The position numbers and the translations under genes were made by a program. Shown here in pieces: positions 38,334-50,200 of a DNA stretch of 64,000 nt; position 1 is the stretch's first letter, and every line of letters starts with the position of its first letter. The notes below the pieces were generated by a model that saw nothing but the letters and a program-made list of their open reading frames with translations, was not told where the DNA came from and ran no database searches. The stretch is from Scortum barcoo (taxonomy: Eukaryota; Chordata; Actinopteri; Centrarchiformes; Terapontidae): assembly GCA_023238725.1 (NCBI GenBank), contig CM041534.1:7810572-7874571 (forward strand). The letters are read 5' to 3'.

Positions 38334-39017
38334 GGCACCTCTTGTGCTGTCTCTTTTGATGATTCCTCAAAAATTCAAGTGACTTATGTGTGAGATGAAG
38401 CTGTGTGTAAATGTGGGAATGAGATGTATGAGGAGGCAGTTTGTGCTGCGTTCAAAATAAATGCACTCCAAGCATTCAAGGGAGGACTTATTTTTCAAGG
38501 CTTAGTTGCTCTTTGTTTGTTTCTGAAAAGCTTATGTTTAAGGTTGTAGGTTGTGTTTGCATTAGATGGGAGCTATGGGCATTTTTTTTCTGCTCTGAGG
38601 TGCACAAGAAAATGTGTACACTAGGGGACATTTAGGCTGGACGTTTGATCTGTGTCCTGTCATGTGAAGGTGGAGAACATCCCGATACACCTATTCACTG
38701 CACAACTTTTAAAAGACCCCAATATCTTTGTTTGCATCTCTAGAAATGAAGTTGTGAAAGTCTGAATTAAAGAGAGATCGCACAGCTAGCTGGGATTGGA
38801 GGGATTCATGAGAGCTGCTAATGAGCCACTTGGCTTTTAGCTTTTAGTCAAAGTACACTCTGACACAAGTAGATCAGGGTGTAATGAAAAGAGCACGCAA
38901 TAATGAAAGGGGTATGGACTGAGGGGCATATTTTATCTTGGAGGCTTTGCTCCCTGGCACAGTGTTTGGGATTTTGCACACATAATTACTTACTTAGACA
39001 TGCAAAACTATAAACAC

Positions 39018-39626
39018 TTGGGCTGGGTATCAAGAACAATATTTCAACTGGAACTGGTTCCTCATGTATGGTTACTTGAGGTGTGACAGGAAACCAGGAC
39101 TTTAGTTAACAGTTCCTAAAGGCAAAGTTTGGACCACCAAGTGCTCAATATAGTGGCTAAAGGGGCGGATATTGTCCCAAAGTTTACGTCACTCGGTTCA
39201 TGGCCCTTCATTGCCAGGTGGATACGGAAATTGTAAAGTAGCGCCTAGCTTCACAAACAACTTAAGTAATACAGTAAAAGGAAATCGTTGAGGAAAATGA
39301 TTTCTTGGAAAGGAAGAGGTCTGTTGACCTGCAGCAGGATAAAAGACTTATTGCCTCAAAATCAGTGAATGCTAGTGTATCCAACTCAAGTAAAAACAAG
39401 GGTAAAAGAGAGACCGTTCAACCTGTGCATGGCAAGCTATAATGTATGCTGTCTTTTCACCAGGAAGACATTCACTGTTCATTGTGACTTGTGACAGATA
39501 GCTGTTTCTGGCTGCCTTAATCTGCTGAAAATAAAGAAATCGGGGCCAGGATTGGATAAGAATCTGAAGTGATGAACACAATATTAATCAAAACCAGAAT
39601 TGGCTAATAAAATCTAAGTGATACAA
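39018..39626. mobile_element. Degenerate DNA-transposon-like interspersed repeat
   Basis: The left end gggctgggtatcaagaac and the reverse complement of the right end (ctctgttgtatcacttagat) share a weak gctgkgtatca-type terminal inverted repeat. Internal phrases such as ggaactggttcc near the left and aattggctaataaaatcta near the right resemble a widespread fish repeat with GGTATCG-type ends. No target duplication could be confirmed and there is no transposase frame. A possible relative is at 10718-10775 (ggtatcgaagagtgctcc). Confidence 0.35.
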
Positions 39627-40484
39627 CAGAGCTGATGAGCGTGACTCCAGTCTTGGTGAATGCGTGCGAAAATGCCACGAACTCCAGAGTTTTTAAGTGT
39701 CTTTAGTTTGCATGCATGTGCGCACACTTGTGTATTTGTTTGTGTGTTTTCCTGTTTTACGTGTGTGCGTGCTCCCAGAGGGGAAACAGGCTGTGTGGGG
39801 TGTTATCTGCTTTTACAGAGGGTGACAGCTAATCACCAACCCTGACAAACACTGGGGGAGAGGGGAGGGAAGAGAGGGGGAGAGATGACAAACGAGGGGG
39901 AGAGGGAGAGAGGAGATGGCGCTGGGCAGGCGGATTGGCATTTGAATTCCACTGAGTAACCACAGAGTGCTTCGGCTCCTGTCATCACAGCCTCGGTATG
40001 GGTTTGGACCTGAGCTGGACAACCGCACAGCCTCCCACCTGGCCCACTGACAACTAATAAACCCCCATCAGTATAGGTACACACCGAGATAGGAGGCCGC
40101 TGAGAAAACATTGCGACAATTCTTGATGAGTTGAATAAATCTTTGTGTTTGCAGAGACTGTCAACAGCGGCTTTGATCTCCTACCTGCTGCTTGTAAATT
40201 CCCAGCCTCGTGAAGAATATCTACAGAAGGGTTCACTGGCTGCCTTTATGGCTGAGCAAGGCGACTTTTTCGAGTGGTACCTTGTCAGGTGCCAAGACGT
40301 CAGCGCTTACAGTATTCGCTAACCCGTGCCATTAATCGCATCCAAAGTCTGTGCTAAATGCATTTGTGGCCGGTTTGCCTTGCAGATGGGCTGATGCATG
40401 CTGAGTTAGTGTGAGGCGCCGGTGTCGCCTGTTGACACAGAGATCAGAGGGCTGTGAGAGATGGAGAGATGCTGTCATGAGATG

Positions 40485-40556
40485 GCGGCAGGCAGGCAGG
40501 CAGGCTGCACGGGGGGAGAGGAAGAGAGACGACGAGACGAGAAGAGACGAGACGAG
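40485..40556. repeat. (GGCA)n and (GACGA)n purine-rich minisatellite
   Basis: Five GGCA units (40485-40503) are followed by a purine block with repeated GACGAGA units (40528-40556: gacgacgagacgagaagaga...). The plus-strand RNA would be a GA-rich tract of the exonic-enhancer type, but no exon is seen there. Confidence 0.75.
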
Positions 40557-41683
40557 GCTCCATTCTGGTTTGCAAGGCAGAATTTTAGGTTGATGCTTTT
40601 CCCCTTAGCTGTTGTCATTTGCAGGCAAAGGTACCCATTAAACAGCACACCAGACAGAAAACTATCACATCGTAGACGTTTATAGAGCAAATGTGATTGC
40701 CAGTATTGTATGTGCTCTGCATTATTCCTTGAATATTTTTGTTTTGACATTTTAATGGACGTTAATGACATCTCAGTTTGATTACCAATAGCAGGACTGA
40801 AATATCAATCTTTTGTCCTGGTGGTCCAATGGCTTCTGGCCTCCCTCCGATGTGGGTGGCATTATTCGAACCAACTGGCGGCTGTCTGGGTAGCTGTGAT
40901 GGGTGTCACGCTGGGGGCCTCCATACGGGGGAGACCCTCATCTGCTCACAGTGTCACACCTCTCACCACTTTGCTCTCTCTATCTGACCCTGTCACCAAG
41001 ACAGAGAGTGACAGATACAGGCAAAGGGAAAGCGCACGAGAGATGGGAGAGAGAGCGAGAGAGAGAGAGTGGGTGGCACATCCTTTTAGATACAGGCATA
41101 GCTGAAACCCTCGCTAAATAAAATCAAAGATAGCTGTCAGATGCTTTTACCAAGCACACTGCTTGAGAGCACGCAAATGGCACTATCAGTGAAGAAGTCA
41201 AAGGTCCACAGCTACTCGAGAATTGAGGTTGTCATTCATGTCTTTAAGCATACAGAGTAAGCACCAGCCATCTGTTTAATAGCTTACTATCACTTCTTAT
41301 ACAATGCAGATCAGGTTGGCAATTATGTTATGACTAATGTCGTTTTTTTCATGTTACTTCACTCAGGTTGATTTTTACCTCTGTGTCTGTTTTTTCTCGC
41401 TGTTGGGGGGGGGTCTTGGAGAGCAGCGAGTGGAAATGGAGAACATTGGTTGATGTATCTTATCCACAGATGGCTTGTGGTGGTCTGGTGTGGGTGACTG
41501 CATAGCATCTGTGTTGGAGTGTGCGCGCGTCTACATCTGTGTACTTGTGTTGTGTTGGGTGCTAATGACAGTTGGCATTTGGCCACTATCAGTGGATCGT
41601 TAATTAGTATTGAGAGGTTTGGGGGAGAAGCACAGATTCCCCTCTATCTCATAAACAGATGTGTGTTTGATCTGTTAACCCAG

Positions 41684-41686
<3 letters not shown>

Positions 41687-41727
<41 letters not shown>
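41687..41727. repeat. (CA)20 microsatellite
   Basis: About twenty uninterrupted CA units. It is a simple repeat, likely polymorphic. Confidence 0.95.
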
Positions 41728-41729
<2 letters not shown>

Positions 41730-44700
41730 CCATCCATTGCAACTCTCTGACATATGGAAATGTCTATAAACGTGTCCCATCCCAGCATACTGATATTGAC
41801 AGCGATGGATCTGTCCACAGAAAAACATGAGAAAAATGTGGATCGTAGTGAAGTCTGCTGTAAGCCTGTCAAAGAAAATCATAAAGAAATAAATGACAAT
41901 AACAAAGAGAAAACAAAAGGACAGGTGCACATGTACAATAGGGGTGATGCATACTTTTTTTTTTGTAAAATATCATTTAAATCTGAAAAAAATTCATTTC
42001 AGTTATTGTATGATGATGGGTTTTTTTTCTTGGAGGTTGGTTTTAAGTATTTTAATCAGATCCTTATTCATGAAAACAAAATACAATTGTAAAAATGTCC
42101 AAACTAAAATCTTCAGCACATTCAGAACAAACTCAAGAAGGATTTCACTGGTGGACGAAGAACAGTAATGAAAAGTATTTCTGTTTATTTCTTGAAGCCA
42201 ACCTTTAACAAACCTCTACAAACTGGTGGACACTGGAGTAAAACATTATTATAGCTCTCACTAATGTCAGAGACTTTGTCTATTCAGTTAATTGTAGCAT
42301 AGTTGTCCCGATGGAATTGCTCTGTGACCTTTAGTAGTTTTTATTTCTTCAGCCCTTATATTTGCTAAGTGATGGTATTCTGGCTGATTAGCGCACCCTT
42401 GTCCCTCCAGACATGCGCGCGCACACACACACACACACTATTACAAAACACAATGTATTCACTCCCAGAACCCCTCTCCCATTGTTCTGCTTTATAACAC
42501 TGGGAAAGGAGCATCAGTCAAGTATATTAGCTGGATCCTATTACTGTCACCAGATTGCCTCTCTGAGCCATCTTAAAGAGCCCCCAGACAAAACTTCCTG
42601 TCATGTTAATCCAAGCTTTAATAAATAGAGGGATGTGTAACCATATTCAAATAGGGGCTCCCGTATTTATGCTGACAAAGAGAGACGGGCTATCACGAAA
42701 TGACAGATGAAAGTGTTTTGCATGAAAAGGAGGAGAAAAAAAAAGTTTTTTATCGGCGCTCATTCTCTCCCATCCTGGGGAGAAATGTCAAATTATTAAA
42801 ATGGCCTTTAAAAAAAAAAAAGCTTAAGCCTAATCTAAGTAAAACACTGCAGGTATTAGGGATGGTGGCCATTGTGAGTGAAATGAATGCTATTCAGCTC
42901 AAGCTAGTGGCTCATTTCATCCCTCTTGTTCACCTATTGATATCAAAGTACATAATACACACCTTGTCTCCTAAGAGAGATTTATGTTCATCAGACTTGT
43001 GAACATTAGAGCACACCGTCATTGAGCGCTTTCACCGAGTCTGTTATTTAATTTTGTTTTCTGGTTGGTTATTCAAAGGCATCGCTAGCTGTCTCATTTA
43101 GTTAAAGCTCCGGCAGTCTCAGAGGTGAAGTAGGAGCCCCTCTCGAATCCCCGGCTATTCTCGTCGACAACAAAGGAAGCTGAAATCGACCTCACCAATT
43201 CAAGGCCATCTCTTACATTCACATGTGGAAGAGAGCAAAGACACCGTTGCTATCACGATAGAATGCTTTGCTTTCCAGGTTAATTTCCAGCTCATCGTTC
43301 CTTGACTGAAGAGGGAAGAAAAAAAAAACACAGTTAGGCCAGAATTTCACAACCGTGTGTCTGTGTATTTTACTATGCTGTGCAGAGGCTTCCCATTCCA
43401 TTAACAAGCTGATTTAATCTGAACATGTTTGTTCGTTCCTGCCACCGTGTGTCTGAAATGTTCCATGTTTGCTGAGGCTGCATGGGTTTCCCCGTTGCCT
43501 AGGTACATGCAGCATTATTAGCAGGCATCTCCTTTGAATTACCCCACATGAAAGAGCCACCCATTTCAAAACAACAAATCACCTAATGTGTTTTACATTG
43601 CATTGCACAGTATTTTTTAAAGACCCTATCTTATTAGTAGAATGGTAGTATAATGGTTCAGACTTTCATACACAACAGCCACAGTTATAACAATATTAGT
43701 GTTTGTAATTTGCAATAACCATAATTAATAGTAAATATTCAACTGATGTAGTAAATTTAGTGAATTATAGTCTTAATATGTATTATTAAATCTGATGTTG
43801 TGCTGTTATTGGTATTCCTTTCACCTAACACTATGCAGACAATTAAATAAAGACTGAAGGATGGATAGATGGGCGGATGAGTGAGCCAGTGAACAAGCTG
43901 AAAACTTTCTAAGACAGTTTTTCTCTGAATTGCTGAGACATATCACCGACTCGCCCACAATGCTTATTTTCTGCGTGTTGATTCTGACAAGAGTTAAAAG
44001 CTTGAAAGCTTATAAATACAGAGTTAGCCAGCAAGCAGGTAGGAACAATTAAACAAGCATTTCTAATAGTGGGTAATGGGTCTGCTTTATGCTTCAGAGT
44101 GATTTGGATATGTATCTAAGAGGGTTCTTGCAGAAGGCTTAAACATTGGTGTCACCTTTATGTGTCAGTCAGCTAAAATTACCCTTACAATTTTTACAGC
44201 ACCATGGACAATAAAAGCTGTTGCTCGCTATTAAATATTAACATTAAATAACACCAACTACATTATAAATGCCATATGGGAATTATTCGAAATTAATTAC
44301 CTTATTGTCTATTAAAAAGGGCAATGTACCTAATAAAAAGTTGTGTACCTAACGTCACGTTTGGCCATTCCAGTGTAATCCTCTTCGTCCTCTGCAACTT
44401 CCTCACACATTCAACTCATTTGCTCATTTAAACAAACCTCCCCGCCATCCCTCTCACCCTCTACTTCGTGTTTTCACACATCCTCCCCAAACATTTCATA
44501 GTATCCTCTGACCTTTTTCTGTCCTCCAGTCAATGCCGCTTGCAGCTATATTTACATTAACAAGGAGGAGGCAAGAAGGGGCGGATGATGTAAAACGTGT
44601 TCTGCGTGTGTGCGCGCCTGTGTGTGTCTACTAGAAGAGAAATCTGATTGGCTTTCCAGGAGGAAGGACATCATTTTAAATAAGTCCTCAATGTTAAACT

Positions 44701-46450
44701 GTTTGCTCTAGGGCTTAGGGATTGCTCACCTCTCCAAATACTATTTTAGCTTGAAAGCACAATATTTCCCAGCCTGAGCTTTCACATGGGAGAATGAGGG
44801 AGGGCCCTGGTGCAGCAGTTTTCATGGAGGTGGCTTGCAGGCATACTCCATTCTGACAGAATGAGGAGGCACTCTGCAAGAGTGTGGCGGAGAGGAAAGG
44901 GGCCCTATTAATAAAATGACTCCATAATGGGTAGTTCCCTGCAGCTTGGCAAAGGAAGACAGGCGGATTGATGGACGAGGCCAAGGCCTACTTCCTCAAG
45001 CATACTGAGCTCAACTGTGTGGACAAGCCTCTGCGGGGCCAAACGCAAGGCCAGACCCCACAACATACTGAAGTCCCATTCATATAGGAAGGAAGAACCT
45101 CATAAATGATTTCCTGTTTTGTGCTAAGAGGTCAAAGTGGCAGTTCTAAACGAGCAATTCGTCACATGTAAGCCTAGTCGAAAGCTGTCTCAGGATGCAT
45201 GCCTTTATGCTATAAGAAAGAATCAGACTTTTTTTCAAATATGCTTTGTAACACAGATGGCTGATCTGGAGGATAGGAGCAGACAGAATCTACCTTAATT
45301 GTAATCGTACCTCAAAGTAAGAAAACATAAAGGTAAACAAGGCTCCCTGGGTGACAGTATTACATTTGTATAATGCATAATTGGCATTACTTAAGATTAC
45401 AGCCGACGTATTTGCTAGAAACGTGGTTTGTTTACAAGAAAATCTTGTAAAATATGCTATGATATGATTTTAACTGCTTTTTTTGTTTTGAGGCTGGCTT
45501 GGGCAGGGCTGGAGATGCGCTAATAAAATATTGTTTTGCCACAACAGTGTTACGCTCTGCCCTAACAATACAGCAGCATCCTGAAGGCATCACTCCATCA
45601 TCCTTTCATTACATTTCTTTGTAACAGTACATTGATTAGAGTGGCCTCAGCATGACTGCCTTTTTAATTGTGTATTTGCTGGTCTGAAAGCTGCACAGAG
45701 CGCCGTGGTAGGATCTGTGCTAACCATTTCAACAATGCTCTGAGGCATTCTTTGACACACAAAGTTCATTGTTAGAATATACATCAGTTTGTATCACCAT
45801 AGCGACCTCCTTGGATGCTGAGCAGGGGACCTCATAAATATGTAATCCTGACAGATTTGAGGAATTGTCTTCCTCAAGTGTTCCTCTCAAGCCATTTTGT
45901 TAATGTCAACATGAAGGAAAGTTACTGGAATAAGTGTTGACATTCAGCCCATGGTGTACATCATTAATGATTACATACACAAGAATTTCTGTCAGATGAC
46001 TGCTGAAAAACACTCGAATCACGTTTTCCTGTCGCTCTCATTTTTCGGTAATTAGGTATAAAAAAAATAGATAAATAATGTACGTGAACCATTGAAGCTC
46101 ATTGCCTTTGTGGTGCCGATCAGTGTGCTGCATTTGTAGTGCAGTCATATATAGTGGACTATATAGTTGCGATTTTCAGTCATTCCTCAAATATGCGATT
46201 GTTTCCACTTTCTATACTATCAACTGACCATAAAATGTAATAAAGATGATGTTACATTATTTTTAATTAACATTAATAAAAAATTGAAAAATAAAAAAAA
46301 TAGTTACAAAACAGGTAAAAAAATCCAGGTTTTGCTAGAGGAAAGTATAAAACAGACGTATTTACTGTAAGAAAAAAAAAGAGAAATGGGGTAGACAGAG
46401 CACACAGCAGATAAGCGCCTCTTCACCCTACATCACTTTGCTAACTTTTC

Positions 46451-46473
46451 TGTGTGTGTGTGTGTGTGTGTGT
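46451..46473. repeat. (TG)11 microsatellite
   Basis: Eleven TG units are followed by tatgtgttgtg. It is a simple repeat. Confidence 0.9.
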
Positions 46474-47010
46474 ATGTGTTGTGTTTGCACTCCAGCGGTG
46501 CATTTTTATCACTCCTGCTGAGGGTTGCCACTCATCCATTATAATAAGGAATATTCCTTTTGGGAAAGAGAGAGGTTGTGTTCCAGATTTAAACATAGCC
46601 GGCTTGGCCTCTGTTGTGGACCTGAAAAAAATAGCTCGTCCATCCAGGCTCCCGCTTAAGAACAGTGTCCCTTTTGCCCCCTTGTGTAATTGCAAGAGCT
46701 TATAGGGAGCTAAAATTTTGCCCTCTGCTCCTCGTTAAACCACCACTTGTAAAAGCGCTCAAGCGTGGATGCAGCACATTGCAGCTCAACGTTCCCAGAC
46801 AATGATATAGATTTCCTCTACAAAAGAACAATTGAAAGGGTTGTCACAAATTTGTCCATTGTCACTGGGTCGCTATCATTTCTCTGTTAATTGCCATCAT
46901 TGTAATAGAATATTAGATGCTCTATGCTGCAAAGGGAGTGTTGATGAAGGGGCAGTGCCAGTTTTCTCCTTGACCGTGACCGATATTTGTCGTGATGGCA
47001 ATGATAATGA

Positions 47011-47222
47011 TAATATGATACTTTATTGATCCCTGTGGGGATTTTTTTTACCCCCTGTGCCCCCTCCACAGTGAGGGCATGGTGCAGGTTCAGCTACAGA
47101 CCCCTGGAGAAGGCCGGCATTCAGTCTTTTGCTCAGAGCCACTTAAGGAAAACGGATGCTTGCCAACAAGGGGGCTTAAAACTGGGTCCTCCAGTTAAAC
47201 AGTAGTCTCTCTACTCACTGTG
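47011..47222 (-). mobile_element. Putative interspersed repeat of the TTTATTGATCCCTGTGGGG class
   Basis: The segment opens atactttattgatccctgtg, then gggattttttt, and continues with cagctacagacccctggag, atgcttgccaacaaggggg and ggtcctccagtt. These phrases recur in many fish genomes as a retroelement-derived repeat, recognised from memory and not searched. The strand call is tentative, and the copy is diverged with no coding capacity. Confidence 0.5.
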
Positions 47223-47224
47223 TG

Positions 47225-50200
47225 ATTGTAGAGTAGAGTATATCAAGATGGAAGTGTTTGAAAGTGGTTCACGTGAATCCCCCCCCACCCCCCTGTATAA
47301 AAATAATATAAAAAGTCCTGGCAGAATTATATGAGACAGATGATCCGTGAGAAAAATCATGCTCCTATGGCTCCACCTGCTGCTCCTAAGGCCATTTGCA
47401 AGAATGTGCCACGCCCTAATCAAAACAACCAATCAGAGCCAGGATGTGTATCTGAGTGTCAATCCCTGCTCCTGCACAGGTTGTGGGCAGTCTTGCCTCT
47501 CCGCTCATGCAACTCCGTCGAGTATCTCGAGTAAGCGGAAACGAAGGTGGACAAACAATCATCGAACAACCAAACAATGAGAAAACAACTCATCCCTCAT
47601 TTTCCAGCAACAGATATTGACAGAGATAAGTAAGCAAAAGAAGACCAATGAGCAAACGCAAGCTAAAAAGAAAGAATTAGACCTAATGACTCTGTAGGGA
47701 GGGGCTTTTGAGGCGAGCTGGCAGTGCAGTGGAAAGAGAGGGGGAGGGGCCTGGAAGTTGTACTTTTTGTCATTTTTGAAGTCCACTTCTCAGTACTGAC
47801 TGCAGCTTTAAATATTCTTAATAAATCTGTTCGATGTTGGATTCTACATGTAATTCTTACAACCATTTTTGAAATGAGGGGTCTTGTAGAAAGTCGTCCC
47901 ACTGCACTGCACTGTTTTCTTTACATTGGTCCATCTACATATTTGGCAGGGTTCCCCACATAGCAGCTGCTGGCTGACTCCCAGACAATTTACATCTGTC
48001 AGGTTACTGCTTTTATGTATCATTGCTGAAGTCACATTTTGATGGGAGAAGTCTGATGAGTCTATTGGCTGGACAGTGTAATGAGTGTAATGTTAATCAG
48101 CATGAGCAATTCTGCGCCTTGATTTTTGGTTCAGCCAAGTTTAATTGAAGTCTTTTTGTGCACTGTGATGAGAGTTTATGTTATAGAGCTGCTCCAGTTA
48201 TGCAGTATAAAATCTTTAGCTAAATTAACAGTTCATTATGATGTTGTCGCTTTAGTCGGACCAAGCCTTTCCCGTGACGCCATGCTAGGGATGCAAATTT
48301 CAATCAATTACCGGCCTCATTAAAAATCAATACATGATTTATCATTACAAATTATGCATCACAAAGACCATGTTTTTTTACATAATAATATAATAACAGT
48401 TGTCAACGTACTGTCATGGTTAAATCCTAGTAAATTAGATATTTGAACATAATTTAGATCACCAATTTACAAGACCCTTCACTGAAATTTGCAATGCTCC
48501 TACTGCCTTTTGTCGCTATTAGACAAATGACGACCAGTTCAAATATTAAATACAGTAATTAATGCTGCTCAAGACTTAATATGAGGACATAGATTAGATC
48601 ACTGACTGTAGTGGTGTCTTTGGAAAGTACTGCTTGCACCCACTAATATCACCGTAACTTGAGGGCTGAGCTGTTGAGCTAACTAAACCAAACAGCTTCC
48701 AAACAGCCAGGTGGGATTGTAATGGTGTTATATAGTATTGTGGGGCGTCACGCATCAACTGGTTACTCAGTCAGGGGAGTTAGCTTGCTAGTTTATTTAG
48801 TCTGTGTGTGGCCCAAACAAACACAGCGGTAAATCCATCTGATTAATGCGATGCAACCACATCCATAAACCACAATTTACACCACTTGCCTTTTGTTTGA
48901 CTGCTTAAATGATTATCGGTGATTAATCAAGTACTTATTAAATTGATTCAGTTAGTCACATATTGACAGGAATTGTTTGTAAGCTTTTCAAAATTATCTG
49001 CTCTACGCGGATAACCCATGCCTTGTGAACGTAGATCGCAGTAATCCAAAACTGACACCAAAATTGCTTGATAACAACAGACACACTGCAATTCTTTCCA
49101 CCTAGGTGAAAGTGAAGTTCACAGTAAGTGTTATGGATGGAGGCAAAAAAAGAAACCTCTGTGCACCCAATACAACCAGCTCAAAGCTCTGCCGGGTGCC
49201 AGCACAAAAAAAACAGAGCCCAAAGCCTCAACAAAAGGATGGGTCCCAGGTCACTATCTGTGGCTCAGGTCTCCGTTCTTCTGGCATCAGATATGATCTA
49301 TATCAGTGTCACCCCCAAATTGCAGGAAAGCTCCTCTGGTAGCCTTCAGCCGTGAGCTGAATGTAAATGTGCATTTGACACCTCTAAATCGCTGTCATAA
49401 TTCATTTCCAGAGCTCTTAAATCTCTCCCTGTCACCTGGCACCTCTGCTGTTTTCCTGTCCAGAAACAGAGCACATTAGCCTTTATTGATGCCTTTGTCC
49501 TTTGATACATAATTCATCATTCAGCAAGCTTTTTTTTTAATCATCATGTATTTTTCCGAGGTTGTTCAAACATATGGATTGATACAGACAAAGAGGTTGC
49601 ACCTGGTTTGGAATCAAGTCCTGCGCTATACGACAGCAACAGGAGAACTGTGTGTGTTAGACCTGAATGATTTGTGCTTCACTGTCATGTTGCTCCTAAG
49701 TTCACAGACCACCGTTTTTTCACTTGAAGCTGTCTGCATTACCTGTAAAGCAGACATGTCATCTTGTTGTTATCCAGTTCTCACCCCTCAATCAGGCCCT
49801 TATGGCTTTAGCACATCAGAGGTCTGATGTGCTGAACTTTATGCAGTGTTACAGGGTTCATCTGGAGTCATCTGATGTATGCCGCTGAGCTCCATCACTT
49901 TCTAATGTAGCTATATTGCCATGTAACACCACAAACTACCTACTGTATACGCAATGAGCTATTCATCAGTATTTCACGAACAAACATGGCAGACAAAGAG
50001 GATAACTGGAAATGACACCAATCACCAAAGCATGGTCACGTTTTAGCTTCTAAAAGAAAACAACTCAAATTTTGCTAAACTAAATGCAGTCTGTAAACCT
50101 TCCAACGCTGCTGTGCATACTCTTAAGATTTATCAAACCAACTAGCCGCAGCACCAACTTTGGAGGCTGCAGCTAGTCTGCAAACTCTTTTTGCACTGGT

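Larger units (their letters stand above)
37760..47005. other. Intronic sequence, Musashi upstream intron, part 4
   Basis: No gene was recognised. It holds a T21 run (38313-38333), a degenerate DNA-transposon-like repeat (about 39018-39626), purine-rich minisatellite DNA (40485-40556), a GA tract near 41053-41070, CA tracts at 41687-41727 and 42419-42438, and a TG tract at 46451-46473. The 45480-45690 stretch looks like a conserved noncoding candidate (ggctggcttgggcagggctgg through gcatgactgcc). Confidence 0.7.

Noticed and set aside
40816..40890. tRNA-like phrase (ggtggtccaatggcttctgg ... ttcgaacc)
   Set aside because: Box A-like and TTCGA-like words occur, but no cloverleaf with paired acceptor stem could be drawn.
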